NCBI GenBank assembly: GCA_002069885.1
Contig: MWCD01000023.1
Coordinates: 1 to 55,734, forward strand
Reading direction: 5' to 3'
Source: a bacterium ADurb.Bin236
GTDB lineage: Bacteria > UBP15 > UBA6099
DNA: 55,734 nucleotides
Shown: positions 25,839 through 35,174 of the stretch, in pieces
How the letters are laid out: each line of letters opens with the position of its first letter
Numbering within the stretch: the first letter of the stretch is position 1
Notes under the pieces: model-generated
Database searches by the model: none
Told to the model about the DNA's origin: nothing
Seen by the model: the letters and a program-made list of their open reading frames with translations, nothing else
Made by a program: the position numbers and the translations under genes

Positions 25839-27692
25839 ATGGCGGCGGACAGACTGGAAACGGACGCGAAAACCGCTACCGCCGAGGGGGCGAGGCGAAG
25901 CCTTTCCATACGCGCCAAACTGATGGGCGTGATGCTGGTCGTCTTTCTCATCCCCATTGCGCCCATGCTCTATCTGCTGAACATGCGGCTCCAGACGAGC
26001 TTCGACAACATAGACCGGGGACGCGTCACCAGCGCCCTAGACGGCATACGAAACGAGCACCGCGCGCTGGTGGAAAACACGAAGGACAGAGTGGAGACGC
26101 TCGCCAACGACCGCTTCCTCATCGAGGACGTCGCCACATACAGCATGTGGCCGAACGTGCTGATAAGACGCGTGGAGGCGATGCGCAAGACTTCCGGACT
26201 GGACATCCTGATGGTGGCCGACGCCGAATACAGGCTTATAGCCGACGGGGCCAACCCGGCTCGGTTCGACATCGAAGCCCGCTCTTTTGCCGACGACGCG
26301 TTCGTGCGCGACGCGCTCGAAAACGGGACTGTCGGCGTTACCCTCAGGAGAGACGAACAAAGCGGCGCGGTCTCGGTTATGATATACCATCCGATCCGTT
26401 ATCTTGGGGTGAACGACGCAGTTCTCATTGGAGGCACGCGGGTAGGTCAAGAATACGTAGACCGGCTCCACCGTCTGGCGTCCGCCAGAGTGGTTTTGTA
26501 TGAAGGCAACAAGGCGACGCTGAGTTCGGAAGAGGGGGACACCGAACTGAGCCTTCCGGTGGGCGACGAGTTTCTAGAGCAACTGGACGCGGAGCCGGAA
26601 ACCACGAAGCGCGTGCACGTGGGGCGCTCGGACTTCACGGTGGGCGGAGTGCCCTTGACTGACCCGGACACCGGACGAGGGATGGGTTATCTGGTCATCG
26701 GCGTGTCGCGGGACACCGTGAACGGGATAGTCGCGCAGACGCGGCGGGACATATTGTACGTGATGCTGCTCGGCCTCGGCGTTTCTATGGCTCTCGCCGT
26801 TATCATGTCCGTGGGGATAACGAGGCCCATCGAGAAGCTGGTGAGGAGCGCCCGGCTGATAGGCTCAGGGCAGTTCGACGTGGCGGAGACGCCCGTCATG
26901 TCCGGCGACGAGATTGGGTTGCTGGCGCGCACCATGAACAAGATGGCGTTCGACCTGCGCGACTACAGCATCCGGCTTGCGCTAACCGAAAGGACGGCGG
27001 CATGGCGCGAGGTCGCCCGCAGGATCGCCCATGAAATTAAAAATCCCCTCTCCCCCATCCAGCTTTCCATCGAAAACCTGAAAGCGGTGTTCGAGGAGAA
27101 CAGGGAAATGTTCGACGAGATGTTCCCGGAATCGTCGGACATGATACTCGAAGAGGTGGACAAGCTGAGGAGACTGGCCAATGAATTCTCGGAGTTCGCG
27201 CAGATGCCGGAGCCGGTGTTCGAGCGCGTGGACGCCGCCGAGATGCTGCATAACCTAGTGAAATTTCACAGCTCGACCGCCCCGGCCGGGGTCAAATTGA
27301 ATATAATAGGTTGCGACAAGGCGATTGTGATCAGGGCCGACCGCGACCAGCTCAACAGGGTTTTCACCAACCTGATAAAGAACGCGGTAGAGGCGATGCC
27401 GGACGGCGGCGATTTGACGGTGTCCGCCGTGAAGACCGATGGCGGGGCCGTCTTCCGCTTCAGGGATACGGGGGTCGGCATGACCGCGGAACAATTGGAG
27501 AGAATATTCACGCCGTATTTCACGTCAAAAAGCGGCGGGACCGGGCTGGGCCTCTCCATCGCAAGAAGGATACTCGCCGACCACGGCGCGAGGATAGAAG
27601 CGTCCGGCGCGCCCGGAAAGGGAGCGGAGTTCGCGGTGACTTTCGGCGATCAGACAGCCGCCGAGACTGGAGGCTCAGGGCTTGAGCGATGA
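25839..27692 (+). CDS. NtrB/NtrY-type sensor histidine kinase
   Basis: 617 residues. One transmembrane helix (about 27-48), an extracytoplasmic sensor of about 250 residues, a second helix (about 302-324), and a HAMP linker (about 325-380, VGITRPIEKLVRSARLI). The DHp domain has H398 in ARRIAHEIKNPLSP. The ATPase has all boxes: N (LIKNAVEAMPDGG), G1 (DTGVGM), F (FTPYFTSK) and G2 (GGTGLGLSI). The H-box sequence HEIKNPLSPIQLS is typical of NtrY-like kinases. The gene begins 4 bp after the solute-binding protein and overlaps the response regulator start by 11 bases. The three genes are therefore expressed together. Confidence 0.94.
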   Translation: MAADRLETDAKTATAEGARRSLSIRAKLMGVMLVVFLIPIAPMLYLLNMRLQTSFDNIDRGRVTSALDGIRNEHRALVENTKDRVETLANDRFLIEDVATYSMWPNVLIRRVEAMRKTSGLDILMVADAEYRLIADGANPARFDIEARSFADDAFVRDALENGTVGVTLRRDEQSGAVSVMIYHPIRYLGVNDAVLIGGTRVGQEYVDRLHRLASARVVLYEGNKATLSSEEGDTELSLPVGDEFLEQLDAEPETTKRVHVGRSDFTVGGVPLTDPDTGRGMGYLVIGVSRDTVNGIVAQTRRDILYVMLLGLGVSMALAVIMSVGITRPIEKLVRSARLIGSGQFDVAETPVMSGDEIGLLARTMNKMAFDLRDYSIRLALTERTAAWREVARRIAHEIKNPLSPIQLSIENLKAVFEENREMFDEMFPESSDMILEEVDKLRRLANEFSEFAQMPEPVFERVDAAEMLHNLVKFHSSTAPAGVKLNIIGCDKAIVIRADRDQLNRVFTNLIKNAVEAMPDGGDLTVSAVKTDGGAVFRFRDTGVGMTAEQLERIFTPYFTSKSGGTGLGLSIARRILADHGARIEASGAPGKGAEFAVTFGDQTAAETGGSGLER

Positions 27693-29043
27693 ATCGATTC
27701 TGATCGTGGACGACGAGAAGAACATCCTATCGACCATATCGATGGCGTTGAAGTCCAACGGGTACGCCGTCAGGACGGCGGAATCAGGAGCAAAGGCGCT
27801 CGATGAGCAGGCCGCCGCCGAGTGTTCCCTCGGAGTGTTCGACATTATGATGCCCGGCATGGACGGGCTTGAGCTTCTGCGCGTCTTCAAGGAGAAATGG
27901 CCCAACACCGCCGTCATAATGATGAGCGGGCACGGAACCATCAGCACCGCGGTCGAGGCCACCAAGCTCGGCGCTTACGACTTTATCGAAAAGCCCGTTT
28001 CGAGGGAAAAACTGTTGCTGACCGTCAAGCGAGCCATAGAGTTCCGTCGGCTGGAAAAAGAGAATATCGCCCTCCGGGACGAGGTCAGGCAGAAGCACGA
28101 CATCATCGGCGAGAGCCCCGCCATGAAAGAGCTTGTCCGCAGAATTATGACGGTCGGCAACTCGCAGAGCAGGGTGATGATAAGAGGCGAGAACGGGGTG
28201 GGCAAGGAACTGGTGGCGAGGGCCCTCCACAACGCCAGCCCCCGAAGGGACTGCCCCTTCATCAAGGTGAACTGCGCGGCCATTCCGCACGAGCTTATAG
28301 AGAGCGAACTGTTCGGCCACGAGAAAGGGGCCTTCACCGGCGCGGCGGCTATGCGGCGCGGAAAGTTCGAGGCGGCCAACAAGGGAACCATCTTTCTTGA
28401 CGAGATCGGCGACATGCACCTCGACACTCAGGCGAAAGTGCTCCGCGTTCTTCAGGAACACGAGTTCCACCGCGTCGGCGGAGATATCACGGTGAGGGTG
28501 GACGTCAGGGTCATCGCGGCCACGAACAAGGACCTCGAAGCGGAAATAAAGTCCAACAGGTTCCGCGAAGACCTCTACTTCAGGCTGAACGTCATCCCGA
28601 TATATGTGCCGCCGCTCCGGGAGCGCAGGGCGGACATACCGCTTTTCGCGCGGCATTTCTTCAGGCAGTTCGCCGACGAGTACGGCCGTCCCTCGAAGCA
28701 GTTGACCGAGTCCGCGGTGGAGGCTCTGATGGACTATTCTTGGCCGGGAAACGTCCGCGAGCTTCAGAACTTCATGGAGCGTCTTTTCATCATGGCTGAA
28801 GAACCGGTCATCGAGGCGAAAACGGTCTACGGCCACCTGCCCGAAGGCGTCGCCCCGGACGACTGGCGCTCAGACGCGCCTCTAGGATCGTTAAAAGAAT
28901 CCATGAACCTTTTCGAAAAAGAGTTCATAGAAAAGAAACTAAGAGAACACGGCTTCAATATCTCAGAGACGGCCCGCTCGCTCCAACTCGAACGCAGCCA
29001 CCTTTATAAAAAAATCAAGGCTCACGGGATACGCGTGCCGTAA
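27682..29043 (+). CDS. NtrC-family sigma-54-dependent response regulator
   Basis: 453 residues. The start is TTG at 27682, inside the end of the kinase gene, with GGAGG eight bases upstream. Receiver domain (1-120) with phospho-acceptor D54 in [11 protein letters not shown] and acidic pair in IVDDEKN. AAA+ domain (about 140-370) with Walker A GENGVGKE, the sigma-54 contact loop GAFTGA, and Walker [11 protein letters not shown] Fis-type helix-turn-helix ends the protein ([23 protein letters not shown]). It should activate sigma-54 promoters when phosphorylated by the kinase. Target genes are not evident. No -24/-12 promoter was recognised in the window. Confidence 0.95.
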   Translation: MSDESILIVDDEKNILSTISMALKSNGYAVRTAESGAKALDEQAAAECSLGVFDIMMPGMDGLELLRVFKEKWPNTAVIMMSGHGTISTAVEATKLGAYDFIEKPVSREKLLLTVKRAIEFRRLEKENIALRDEVRQKHDIIGESPAMKELVRRIMTVGNSQSRVMIRGENGVGKELVARALHNASPRRDCPFIKVNCAAIPHELIESELFGHEKGAFTGAAAMRRGKFEAANKGTIFLDEIGDMHLDTQAKVLRVLQEHEFHRVGGDITVRVDVRVIAATNKDLEAEIKSNRFREDLYFRLNVIPIYVPPLRERRADIPLFARHFFRQFADEYGRPSKQLTESAVEALMDYSWPGNVRELQNFMERLFIMAEEPVIEAKTVYGHLPEGVAPDDWRSDAPLGSLKESMNLFEKEFIEKKLREHGFNISETARSLQLERSHLYKKIKAHGIRVP

Positions 29044-29098
29044 GCGCGCCGCCCGGTTTTTTCATCGCATATCAATCGACGAACAGCGAGGCAGAGAC

Positions 29099-30301
29099 AT
29101 GACGAAACCGAAATGGAGAAAGGCAGGATTGGCGATTCTTGCGGCGGCTCTATGCATGGCTTGCAAACCGACCGCCTCGGCCTCCGAACTTGCAGGCAGC
29201 GAGAGCTTCTACAAAGATGAAGGCGCTCACTTCGAAGTTCCCTTTGAATATTGGTCCGTTCAGGGCGTCCTCAGAGAAGACGGCGCTGATAAGCCTATCT
29301 ATTTCACCGCGCACTTCAACAGAGCCGGCAGCGGCTACTTCCACGTCCGCAACGGCTACGGCTCGCTGCGGCTGGCCGATGGCGCGCACGACTTTCGCTC
29401 GTTCGGCATGGGCGTTGTTCAAGCCCTAGGAAAAGACTTGCTTCAGATGCGCGCCGAGCAACGGCCCGATTTCCCGGCGTTCAGGCGCGCGTACGAACTC
29501 GCCGAGAAAGGCGAGTTCGAGAACTTCACGCTCATCCCCGAAGAGGACGCCGCGATGCACAGAGGCCGCCTATACATCAACCTCGGCGGCAACAGGCTTG
29601 AGCGGATCTCAAACTCCGCTTTTGACTATCAGATCGACCTGAACACATGGGCCGGGGTTTTGAAACTGTCTTTGCTGTCCGGCCGGGAGCCTCTCTATTT
29701 CGACGCAAACCGCCCCGTCCGCGTTGAAAGCGTCAGCGACCTGTACGGCCCGGAGGCAGGCATGCTGGTCGGCTACGCCGTTCCCCGCCTTAAAGTCTCC
29801 GGCTCCCTCGCCGCCAAAGATGGCGAAGTTAAGCTGTCCGGCGAAGCTTGGCTCGAACACTGGTGGGGCAAACCGAAAGGCGAAGCTATGGCCCAGTCGG
29901 CGAAAACGCTGATTTCATTTCCCGACGGCGGAGACCTTCTGGCGGTTAAATTCTACGACACAAAAGGCGGACAGGTCAGCGCCGTGGCTCTTTACAAAGC
30001 TCCCGACGGCTCGATGCAGCGAGACAACGAGGTTTCGTTCTCCGCGCTCGAAAGCTGGACCAGTCCTGACACGCTGACCATTTACGATGTCGGCTGGAAA
30101 ATCGAATCCGAATACGCGCGGGGCGAAATACGCCCGGCGCAGGGCGCGAAGGACAGCGAATTGATGTTGATGCGCGGAGTCGGCGGGTTCTGGTTCGGGC
30201 CGTGCGAGTTTACAGGCTCGGTCGAGCGAGCCGCTGCCATGCCCGCATCCGGTTTCGGCTTCTGCCGCTTCGCCTCCATAAAGGAATACCGCGCCGACTG
30301 A
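29099..30301 (+). CDS. AttH/CrtC-like lipocalin-fold exported protein
   Basis: 400 residues. The hydrophobic N-terminus carries a Cys (LCMAC) that may be a lipoprotein site. The beta-rich body includes EVPFEYWSVQGVLRED, KLSGEAWLEHWWGKP and a Trp/Tyr-rich core. The GEAW(L)xHxWG segment recalls the conserved motif of AttH/CrtC proteins (predicted secreted hydrolase or carotenoid 1,2-hydratase relatives). Assignment is by motif only, and a plain hypothetical lipoprotein is the alternative. It lies 55 bp after the response regulator and could be part of that transcript. Confidence 0.6.
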   Translation: MTKPKWRKAGLAILAAALCMACKPTASASELAGSESFYKDEGAHFEVPFEYWSVQGVLREDGADKPIYFTAHFNRAGSGYFHVRNGYGSLRLADGAHDFRSFGMGVVQALGKDLLQMRAEQRPDFPAFRRAYELAEKGEFENFTLIPEEDAAMHRGRLYINLGGNRLERISNSAFDYQIDLNTWAGVLKLSLLSGREPLYFDANRPVRVESVSDLYGPEAGMLVGYAVPRLKVSGSLAAKDGEVKLSGEAWLEHWWGKPKGEAMAQSAKTLISFPDGGDLLAVKFYDTKGGQVSAVALYKAPDGSMQRDNEVSFSALESWTSPDTLTIYDVGWKIESEYARGEIRPAQGAKDSELMLMRGVGGFWFGPCEFTGSVERAAAMPASGFGFCRFASIKEYRAD

Positions 30302-30343
30302 CCGCCGCCCGCGTTCGGCACAAATCTCCTCCGGGAGCGCGTT

Positions 30344-31249
30344 TTGATAGAATGCAGCGTGGGCGTCATGGCCCACAACGAAGCTAAAAACATCGGAAAT
30401 GTCCTCGACCGGCTCGCCGGACAGTCGCTGGAGCGCGCGAGCATAACCGAAATCATCGTCGTCGCCGGCGGTTGCGACGACGGAACCGAAGACGTCGTCC
30501 GGCGCAAAGCCGAATCAGACCCTCGCGTCAGGCTCGTCGTCGAGCCTGCCCGAAAGGGAAAAGCCGAGGCTGTCAATCGGTTTCTGGCCGAGGCGACGAA
30601 GGACGTTTGCGTGGTGGTCGGCGCGGACACTCTTCCCGACTCCCGCGCGGTTGAATTCCTCTGTCTTCCGCTGGAACGCGGCGAGGTGGGCATGACCGGG
30701 GCGCGCCCCATTCCCCTCAATTCGAGAAAAACATTCCCCGGATACGTCGTCCATTTTTTGTGGTCCATGCACCACGACGTGGCGCTGAAACGCCCCAAGT
30801 GCGGAGAGATGGTGGCGTTCAAGAAAGTCTTCGACCGCTTGCCCGCCGACACTGTGGTGGACGAGCCTCAGATAGAGGCCCTCGTGCGCGCCGCCGGGCT
30901 TCAGATCGTATACGAGCCGCGCGCCGAAGTATACAACCTCGGCCCGGACAACCTCCGCGAGATAGTCATGCGCAGGCGCAGCATCGTCGCGGGCTATGAA
31001 AGGCTGTCCCGCAGAACCACCCACCGCACTGCCACGCAGAGCCTCCGCTGGTGGCTCTTATCGCGGGTGGCCGTCAGAGCCGCGCGCGGCGAGGAACCCC
31101 TTCTTTTTCTCGCAGGAGCCGTCGCCGTCGAGCTGGCCGCGCGCATCCTCGGCTACTGGGACGCCGTTTTCTCCAAAGAGCCTCTCCATATATGGCCCCC
31201 GGCGGAATCAACTAAAGACCCGGCCGCGTCCTTCCCTCCCCGCCGCTGA
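30344..31249 (+). CDS. Family 2 glycosyltransferase
   Basis: 301 residues, starting with TTG at 30344 (CCGGGAG seven bases upstream). A later ATG would cut into the first beta strand. The GT-A fold N-terminus is CSVGVMAHNEAKNIGNVLDRL. The nucleotide-sugar site is VVGADTLPD (DxD-equivalent) and the acceptor region is EPQIEALVRAAGLQIVYEP. A C-terminal hydrophobic stretch (about 255-275) may anchor it to the membrane. It probably transfers a sugar to a surface polysaccharide or lipid. Donor and acceptor are unknown. Confidence 0.85.
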   Translation: MIECSVGVMAHNEAKNIGNVLDRLAGQSLERASITEIIVVAGGCDDGTEDVVRRKAESDPRVRLVVEPARKGKAEAVNRFLAEATKDVCVVVGADTLPDSRAVEFLCLPLERGEVGMTGARPIPLNSRKTFPGYVVHFLWSMHHDVALKRPKCGEMVAFKKVFDRLPADTVVDEPQIEALVRAAGLQIVYEPRAEVYNLGPDNLREIVMRRRSIVAGYERLSRRTTHRTATQSLRWWLLSRVAVRAARGEEPLLFLAGAVAVELAARILGYWDAVFSKEPLHIWPPAESTKDPAASFPPRR

Positions 31250-31275
31250 CCGGCTTCCTGTTCGCCCTCCCTTGT

Positions 31276-31304
31276 TGTGTTGCGTCCCATGTTGCAAGTA
31301 TAAT
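31276..31304 (+). promoter_or_regulatory. Promoter of the corrinoid-protein gene
   Basis: TATAAT at 31299-31304 with a TTGTGT-like box about 18 bases upstream. The predicted start near 31311 gives a 27-base leader carrying GGAG before the ATG at 31338. Confidence 0.5.
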
Positions 31305-31337
31305 GGTTCCGACATTAACTAGGATTGGAGAAGCGCC

Positions 31338-31976
31338 ATGGAAGAAACATACCAACAATTGAAGCAGTGCGTGCTTGACGGAAACCAGCCGGGAGCGGTC
31401 GAGGCGACCAAAAAGCTGATCGAAGCCGGGGAAGCCCCCCAGAATATTCTGGACTCCGCGCTCGTGCCGTCTATGGAGGAAGTGGGCGACCTCTTCCAGC
31501 GCAACGAATACTTCATACCCGAACTCCTCGTCGCCGCAAGAGCGATGGAGGGCTGCATGGCCATTCTGCAACCTCTCCTTTCGGCCGGCGACTCCAAACC
31601 GAGGGGCGTGGTCGTTATCGGAACTGTCAAAGGCGACCTGCACGACATCGGCAAGAACATCGTCGCAGCCATGCTCAAAGGGGCCGGGTTCAAGATTATC
31701 GATCTCGGCACCGACGTGGACGCCGCAAAATTCGCAAAGGCCGTCGCTGAACACAAACCGGACGTGATCGGCCTCTCCGCGCTTCTAACCACCACCATGC
31801 GCGAGATGAAGTCCATCATCGACGAGCTTGGCGGCAGTGGTCTCAGGGGCGGCGTGAAAGTCATGGTCGGCGGCGCTCCCCTCACTCAGCAGTTTGCGGA
31901 CGAAATCGGCGCCGACGCATTCGGACAGGACGCCGCCGAAGCGGTCAAAAAAGCCAAACAACTCGTCGCAGTCTGA
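31338..31976 (+). CDS. Corrinoid (B12-binding) methyltransferase partner protein
   Basis: 212 residues, the usual size of MtaC/MtbC/MttC-type proteins. The N-terminal four-helix cap (about 1-85) ends with PELLVAARAME. The Rossmann B12 domain has the ligand motif D100-LH102-DIG in GDLHDIGKNIV, the SALLTTTM loop, and the GGAPLTQQFADEIGADAFGQDA tail. The cobalt-carried methyl group would come from a cognate methyltransferase. None is encoded in this window, so its partner must be elsewhere or be unusual. It has its own promoter and a GGAG site before the start. Confidence 0.95.
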   Translation: MEETYQQLKQCVLDGNQPGAVEATKKLIEAGEAPQNILDSALVPSMEEVGDLFQRNEYFIPELLVAARAMEGCMAILQPLLSAGDSKPRGVVVIGTVKGDLHDIGKNIVAAMLKGAGFKIIDLGTDVDAAKFAKAVAEHKPDVIGLSALLTTTMREMKSIIDELGGSGLRGGVKVMVGGAPLTQQFADEIGADAFGQDAAEAVKKAKQLVAV

Positions 31977-32086
31977 ATCAAGACGCGTTTCTCGCGCGGG
32001 ACGGCAGCGGGGCCGCGACAACTGTCCCGGTTCGCGGCGGCATAGGCGCGTCAGAATCAAAGCAAACGCGGCTGCGGGTTTTTAAG

Positions 32087-32584
32087 ATGACGACAAACCG
32101 CAATAATTTCAAAAGGGATTCGGGGAACAATTTGCGCCCGGACGCGGGGCGCGGCGCCTCTGCGGATTTGTTCCATTCGGCAAAAAAAAAGATGAGGCTC
32201 GCGTTGCCCGCGCTCGCTTTCGCCACCGCGTTGGCCGTCGCTGCGCGGCCCGCCGTTTCGTCGGCGTTGTTTCCGTTGCGCGATGAGGGTCATCTGAAGC
32301 TTGAACCTGTTTCTGTGCGTTTCCAGCCCGCTGTTTTCGCCGTAAAAGGCGGGCAGGGCGCAATAGAGGGCTCCATAGATTTCATCCATGACGTGGCGGC
32401 TCCTTTTTACCTCATGCTGGAAGAAACCGTCGCCCGGAGCGAATCGACGCTGCGGGACCGGCTTGCCGCGCTAGATTTCGCCAGAGAGGAACTCCGTTTC
32501 TCACTCGGCGCCCATCTGATGTCAGTCGAGGAGCAGGCGGCTCGCCTTGAAGCAATGCTTAAAAACAGGAGCGCCGTCGAATGA
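32087..32584 (+). CDS. Small hypothetical protein with signal-like segment
   Basis: 165 residues if started at 32087, or 130 from an internal ATG at 32192 that would place the hydrophobic segment (LALPALAFATALAVAA) at the N-terminus. Neither has a strong ribosome binding site. The C-terminal half is helical and charged (EESL-like: DRLAALDFAREELRFSLG, VEEQAARLEAMLKNR), possibly a coiled coil. I do not recognise a family. It lies between the corrinoid-protein gene and the FAD-dependent reductase gene on the same strand. Confidence 0.55.
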   Translation: MTTNRNNFKRDSGNNLRPDAGRGASADLFHSAKKKMRLALPALAFATALAVAARPAVSSALFPLRDEGHLKLEPVSVRFQPAVFAVKGGQGAIEGSIDFIHDVAAPFYLMLEETVARSESTLRDRLAALDFAREELRFSLGAHLMSVEEQAARLEAMLKNRSAVE

Positions 32585-32667
32585 AATCGCGCGGCTTAAC
32601 CCGCCGCGCCAAAAACTGAAATCGCCGCTCTCCCGCTCTGACGGGAAGGGCTTGACCGGGAGGACAA

Positions 32668-34017
32668 ATGAACAAGTATGACGTAGCAATCGCCGGAGCC
32701 GGGGTTGCCGGTTGCCATGCGGCAAGAAACCTCGCGAGGATGGGCCGCAGCGTCGTCCTCATCGACCGGCGCGAGACCTCCGGCCTCGGCCACGACTGGT
32801 GGGACAACGTGAACATGGGCATCTACGACGAGGTCGGGCTGCCCGCCCCCGAACCGCCGGAGTTGCTTCAGGGCAACATCAACTTCAAGGTCTTCCCTCC
32901 CGGACAGAAGACTTTCTCTTTCGTCGCTGACACCGCCGGAAAGATGAACGTGGACAGGAAGATGCTGGCCGCGCGACAGTTGAGATACGCGGTCGAAGCC
33001 GGCGTCCGCTTCATGGAAAAGACCGCCGCGCTCGCTCCTGTCGTCGAGAACGACCGCGTCGTCGGAATGCTCGCGCGCGCAGCGGACGGCTCAAAAATCG
33101 ATATCCGCGCCTCCATCACCATCGACGCCACCGGTATCTCCGGCGCTCTCAGGCAGCATTCATCCGCAAAATACGGCTTCTCCAAATACATCAGCCGCTC
33201 CGAAATGTTCGTCACCCACAGGGAAATCCACAAGGACGACGCCCGCGAGCGCGAAAGCAGGGTCGTCTTCGGCATCAACAACGGCGTTCAGTGGATTCAC
33301 CGCGAGCAGCCGGGCATGGCGGACTTCTTCGCCGGGTTCATCAACTTCCCCGGCAGGCCGCGTCCCAGAGACATCGTCGCTGGACTTCTGGCCGCAACTC
33401 CGGACGTCAAGCCGAACCTGCTTCGCGGCGGTTACGGCGCTCCCATCCCCGTCAGGCGCGGCTTCGACTCGTTCGTCGCCGACGGGTTCGTTCTCTGCGG
33501 CGATTCCGCCTGCCAGTGCAACCCGATTGACGGCTCCGGCGTCGGCAGCTCGCTGCGCGCCGCCACCATCGCCGCGCGCGTCATCCACTCCGCCCTCGAA
33601 AACGGCAGGACGGACGTCGAGGCTCTCTGGCCCTACAACGCAGAATACAAACGCCTTCAGGACGCCTCTTTCGCCCAGCTTCACGCCCTCCAGATGTTCC
33701 TTGTCTCTCAACCGAAAAAACTCCTCGACATACTCCTCGGCAGAGGCATCATCAAACCCAGAGACTTCTGGGGCACGGGCAAGGCGAAACAGGAATCCGC
33801 TCTCGGACGGATTATCAAGATGATGAAAATGATCGACAATCCGAGTTTTATTTTCAAACTGGTCGACGGCATGTCCACCGCGAAAAAAGCAAACGAGCTT
33901 TACATGCAGTTCCCGGAAAAACACGACCCGGCGGAATTCGAGAAGTGGCGGCGCGGCGTGAATCAACTGTTCGCGACCATACCGCCCGCGCTCGACGCTC
34001 CCGCCGAAATGAAATGA
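32668..34017 (+). CDS. FAD-dependent oxidoreductase of the geranylgeranyl reductase family
   Basis: 449 residues with GGGAGG upstream of the ATG. The dinucleotide-binding GAGVAGCHAA is at residues 10-19, followed by a LIDRRE acidic strand end. The second FAD motif is CGDSACQCNPIDGSGVGSSLRAA (about 278-300), characteristic of FixC/geranylgeranyl reductase-like flavoproteins. It could reduce isoprenoid or polyene double bonds, or accept electrons as FixC does. The nearby 3-hydroxyacyl-CoA dehydrogenase genes hint at lipid metabolism. It is probably the first gene of an operon with the following dehydrogenase genes (37-bp gap). Confidence 0.85.
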   Translation: MNKYDVAIAGAGVAGCHAARNLARMGRSVVLIDRRETSGLGHDWWDNVNMGIYDEVGLPAPEPPELLQGNINFKVFPPGQKTFSFVADTAGKMNVDRKMLAARQLRYAVEAGVRFMEKTAALAPVVENDRVVGMLARAADGSKIDIRASITIDATGISGALRQHSSAKYGFSKYISRSEMFVTHREIHKDDARERESRVVFGINNGVQWIHREQPGMADFFAGFINFPGRPRPRDIVAGLLAATPDVKPNLLRGGYGAPIPVRRGFDSFVADGFVLCGDSACQCNPIDGSGVGSSLRAATIAARVIHSALENGRTDVEALWPYNAEYKRLQDASFAQLHALQMFLVSQPKKLLDILLGRGIIKPRDFWGTGKAKQESALGRIIKMMKMIDNPSFIFKLVDGMSTAKKANELYMQFPEKHDPAEFEKWRRGVNQLFATIPPALDAPAEMK

Positions 34018-34054
34018 TTGGGCGCCGCGAGCCGCGCCCGCTTCGGAGGTTGAT

Positions 34055-34912
34055 TTGGACATCAAAAAAATCGGCATAGTCGGAGCCGGTGTCATGGGCG
34101 GCGAAATCGCTTTCGTCGCCACTCAAGCCGGATTCCCTGTGGTTTTGAAAGACATCGAGCTCCGCTTCCTCGACATCGGCGTGGCGAATGCCCGCCAGAT
34201 TTACGAGTTCAAGGTCAGACGCCGCAGAATGTCAGAGGACGAGATGGAGCAGAAATTGAAACTTATCTCCGTCACCCTCGGATACGACGAGCTTGCGGAC
34301 GCAGATTTCATCATCGAGGCCGTTCCGGAAAATCTGGAGCTGAAGCGCCGGGTTTTCTCCGAACTGGACGCGGTCTGCTCCCCCGGCGCAATCCTCGCCA
34401 CCAACACTTCGGCGTTAAGCGTATCGGCCATCGCCGAGGCCGTCTCCCGCCCGGAGCGCGTGGCGGGCATGCACTTCTTCAACCCAGTGTCCATGATGCG
34501 TCTGGTGGAAGTGGTCAGGGGCGCGCGCACGAGCGACGAAGCCATGTCCTCCGTCTGCGCGCTCGCGGAAGCCATCGGCAAATCCCCCGTGCGCTGCGCG
34601 GACTCCGCCGGATTCATCGTCAACAGGCTCCTTTGCGCCGCCATGTTGGAGGCCGCCCGCTGCGAGCGCGAGGGCCTTATGTCCCGCGCAGACATCGACA
34701 GCGCCCTCGTCAAGCCAGACGCCGGGTTGCCAGTCGGCCTCTTTAAAATGGCCGACCAACTCGGCATCGATCTCATACACAAAGTCATGCGCATCCTGCA
34801 GGACGCTTTCGGCGACAGATTCGCTCCGCCCGAAGAAGTCGAGCGCCTCATCGCCTCCGGCCACCTCGGCGTCAAATCCGGAAAGGGATTCTACGACTAT
34901 GGAAAATCGTGA
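34055..34912 (+). CDS. 3-hydroxyacyl-CoA dehydrogenase (3-hydroxybutyryl-CoA type)
   Basis: 285 residues, the normal length. The TTG start at 34055 has GGAGG six bases upstream. NAD-binding motif GAGVMGGEIA (residues ~8-17), domain junction NTSALSVSAIAEAV, catalytic H140 in GMHFFNPV, and C-terminal domain SAGFIVNRLLCAAM. Oxidises (S)-3-hydroxyacyl-CoA to 3-oxoacyl-CoA with NAD. The last 14 bases overlap a short ORF that encodes a second copy of the C-terminal domain in another frame. Confidence 0.94.
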   Translation: MDIKKIGIVGAGVMGGEIAFVATQAGFPVVLKDIELRFLDIGVANARQIYEFKVRRRRMSEDEMEQKLKLISVTLGYDELADADFIIEAVPENLELKRRVFSELDAVCSPGAILATNTSALSVSAIAEAVSRPERVAGMHFFNPVSMMRLVEVVRGARTSDEAMSSVCALAEAIGKSPVRCADSAGFIVNRLLCAAMLEAARCEREGLMSRADIDSALVKPDAGLPVGLFKMADQLGIDLIHKVMRILQDAFGDRFAPPEEVERLIASGHLGVKSGKGFYDYGKS

Positions 34913-35129
34913 GCTTGTCCTGAACAGAATCTTCGCCGCCGTAGTCGCCGAAGCAGAACGCGCCGCCGCTGAAGGCGTCGCCTCTCCGCAGGAAATCGAC
35001 GACGCCATGCGCATGGGCGCTCTCTTCAAAAAAACCCCGTTCGCGTACACAGCGGAGGTCGGCGAGGAAACAATGCGCGCGAGACTCGACGAGTTCGCGG
35101 CCAAATACGGCGACAGGTTCAAAGTCTGA
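34899..35129 (+). CDS. Stand-alone 3-hydroxyacyl-CoA dehydrogenase C-terminal domain
   Basis: 76 residues, ATG at 34899 inside the 3' end of the preceding dehydrogenase gene. The sequence reads like a second 3HCDH C-terminal domain: LNRIFAAVVAEAERAAAEGV, then SPQEIDDAMRMG, then FAAKYGDRF at the end, which is how the last ~90 residues of two-domain dehydrogenases look. The 14-base overlap and +1-type frame change suggest either a subunit made by coupled translation or a fusion split by a frameshift. In multifunctional FadB-like proteins the same domain is covalently attached. Confidence 0.8.
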   Translation: MENRELVLNRIFAAVVAEAERAAAEGVASPQEIDDAMRMGALFKKTPFAYTAEVGEETMRARLDEFAAKYGDRFKV

Positions 35130-35174
35130 AGCCCGCGCTCCCGCGCCGCTCAAGGAGAAAACCGCGAATCGCCA

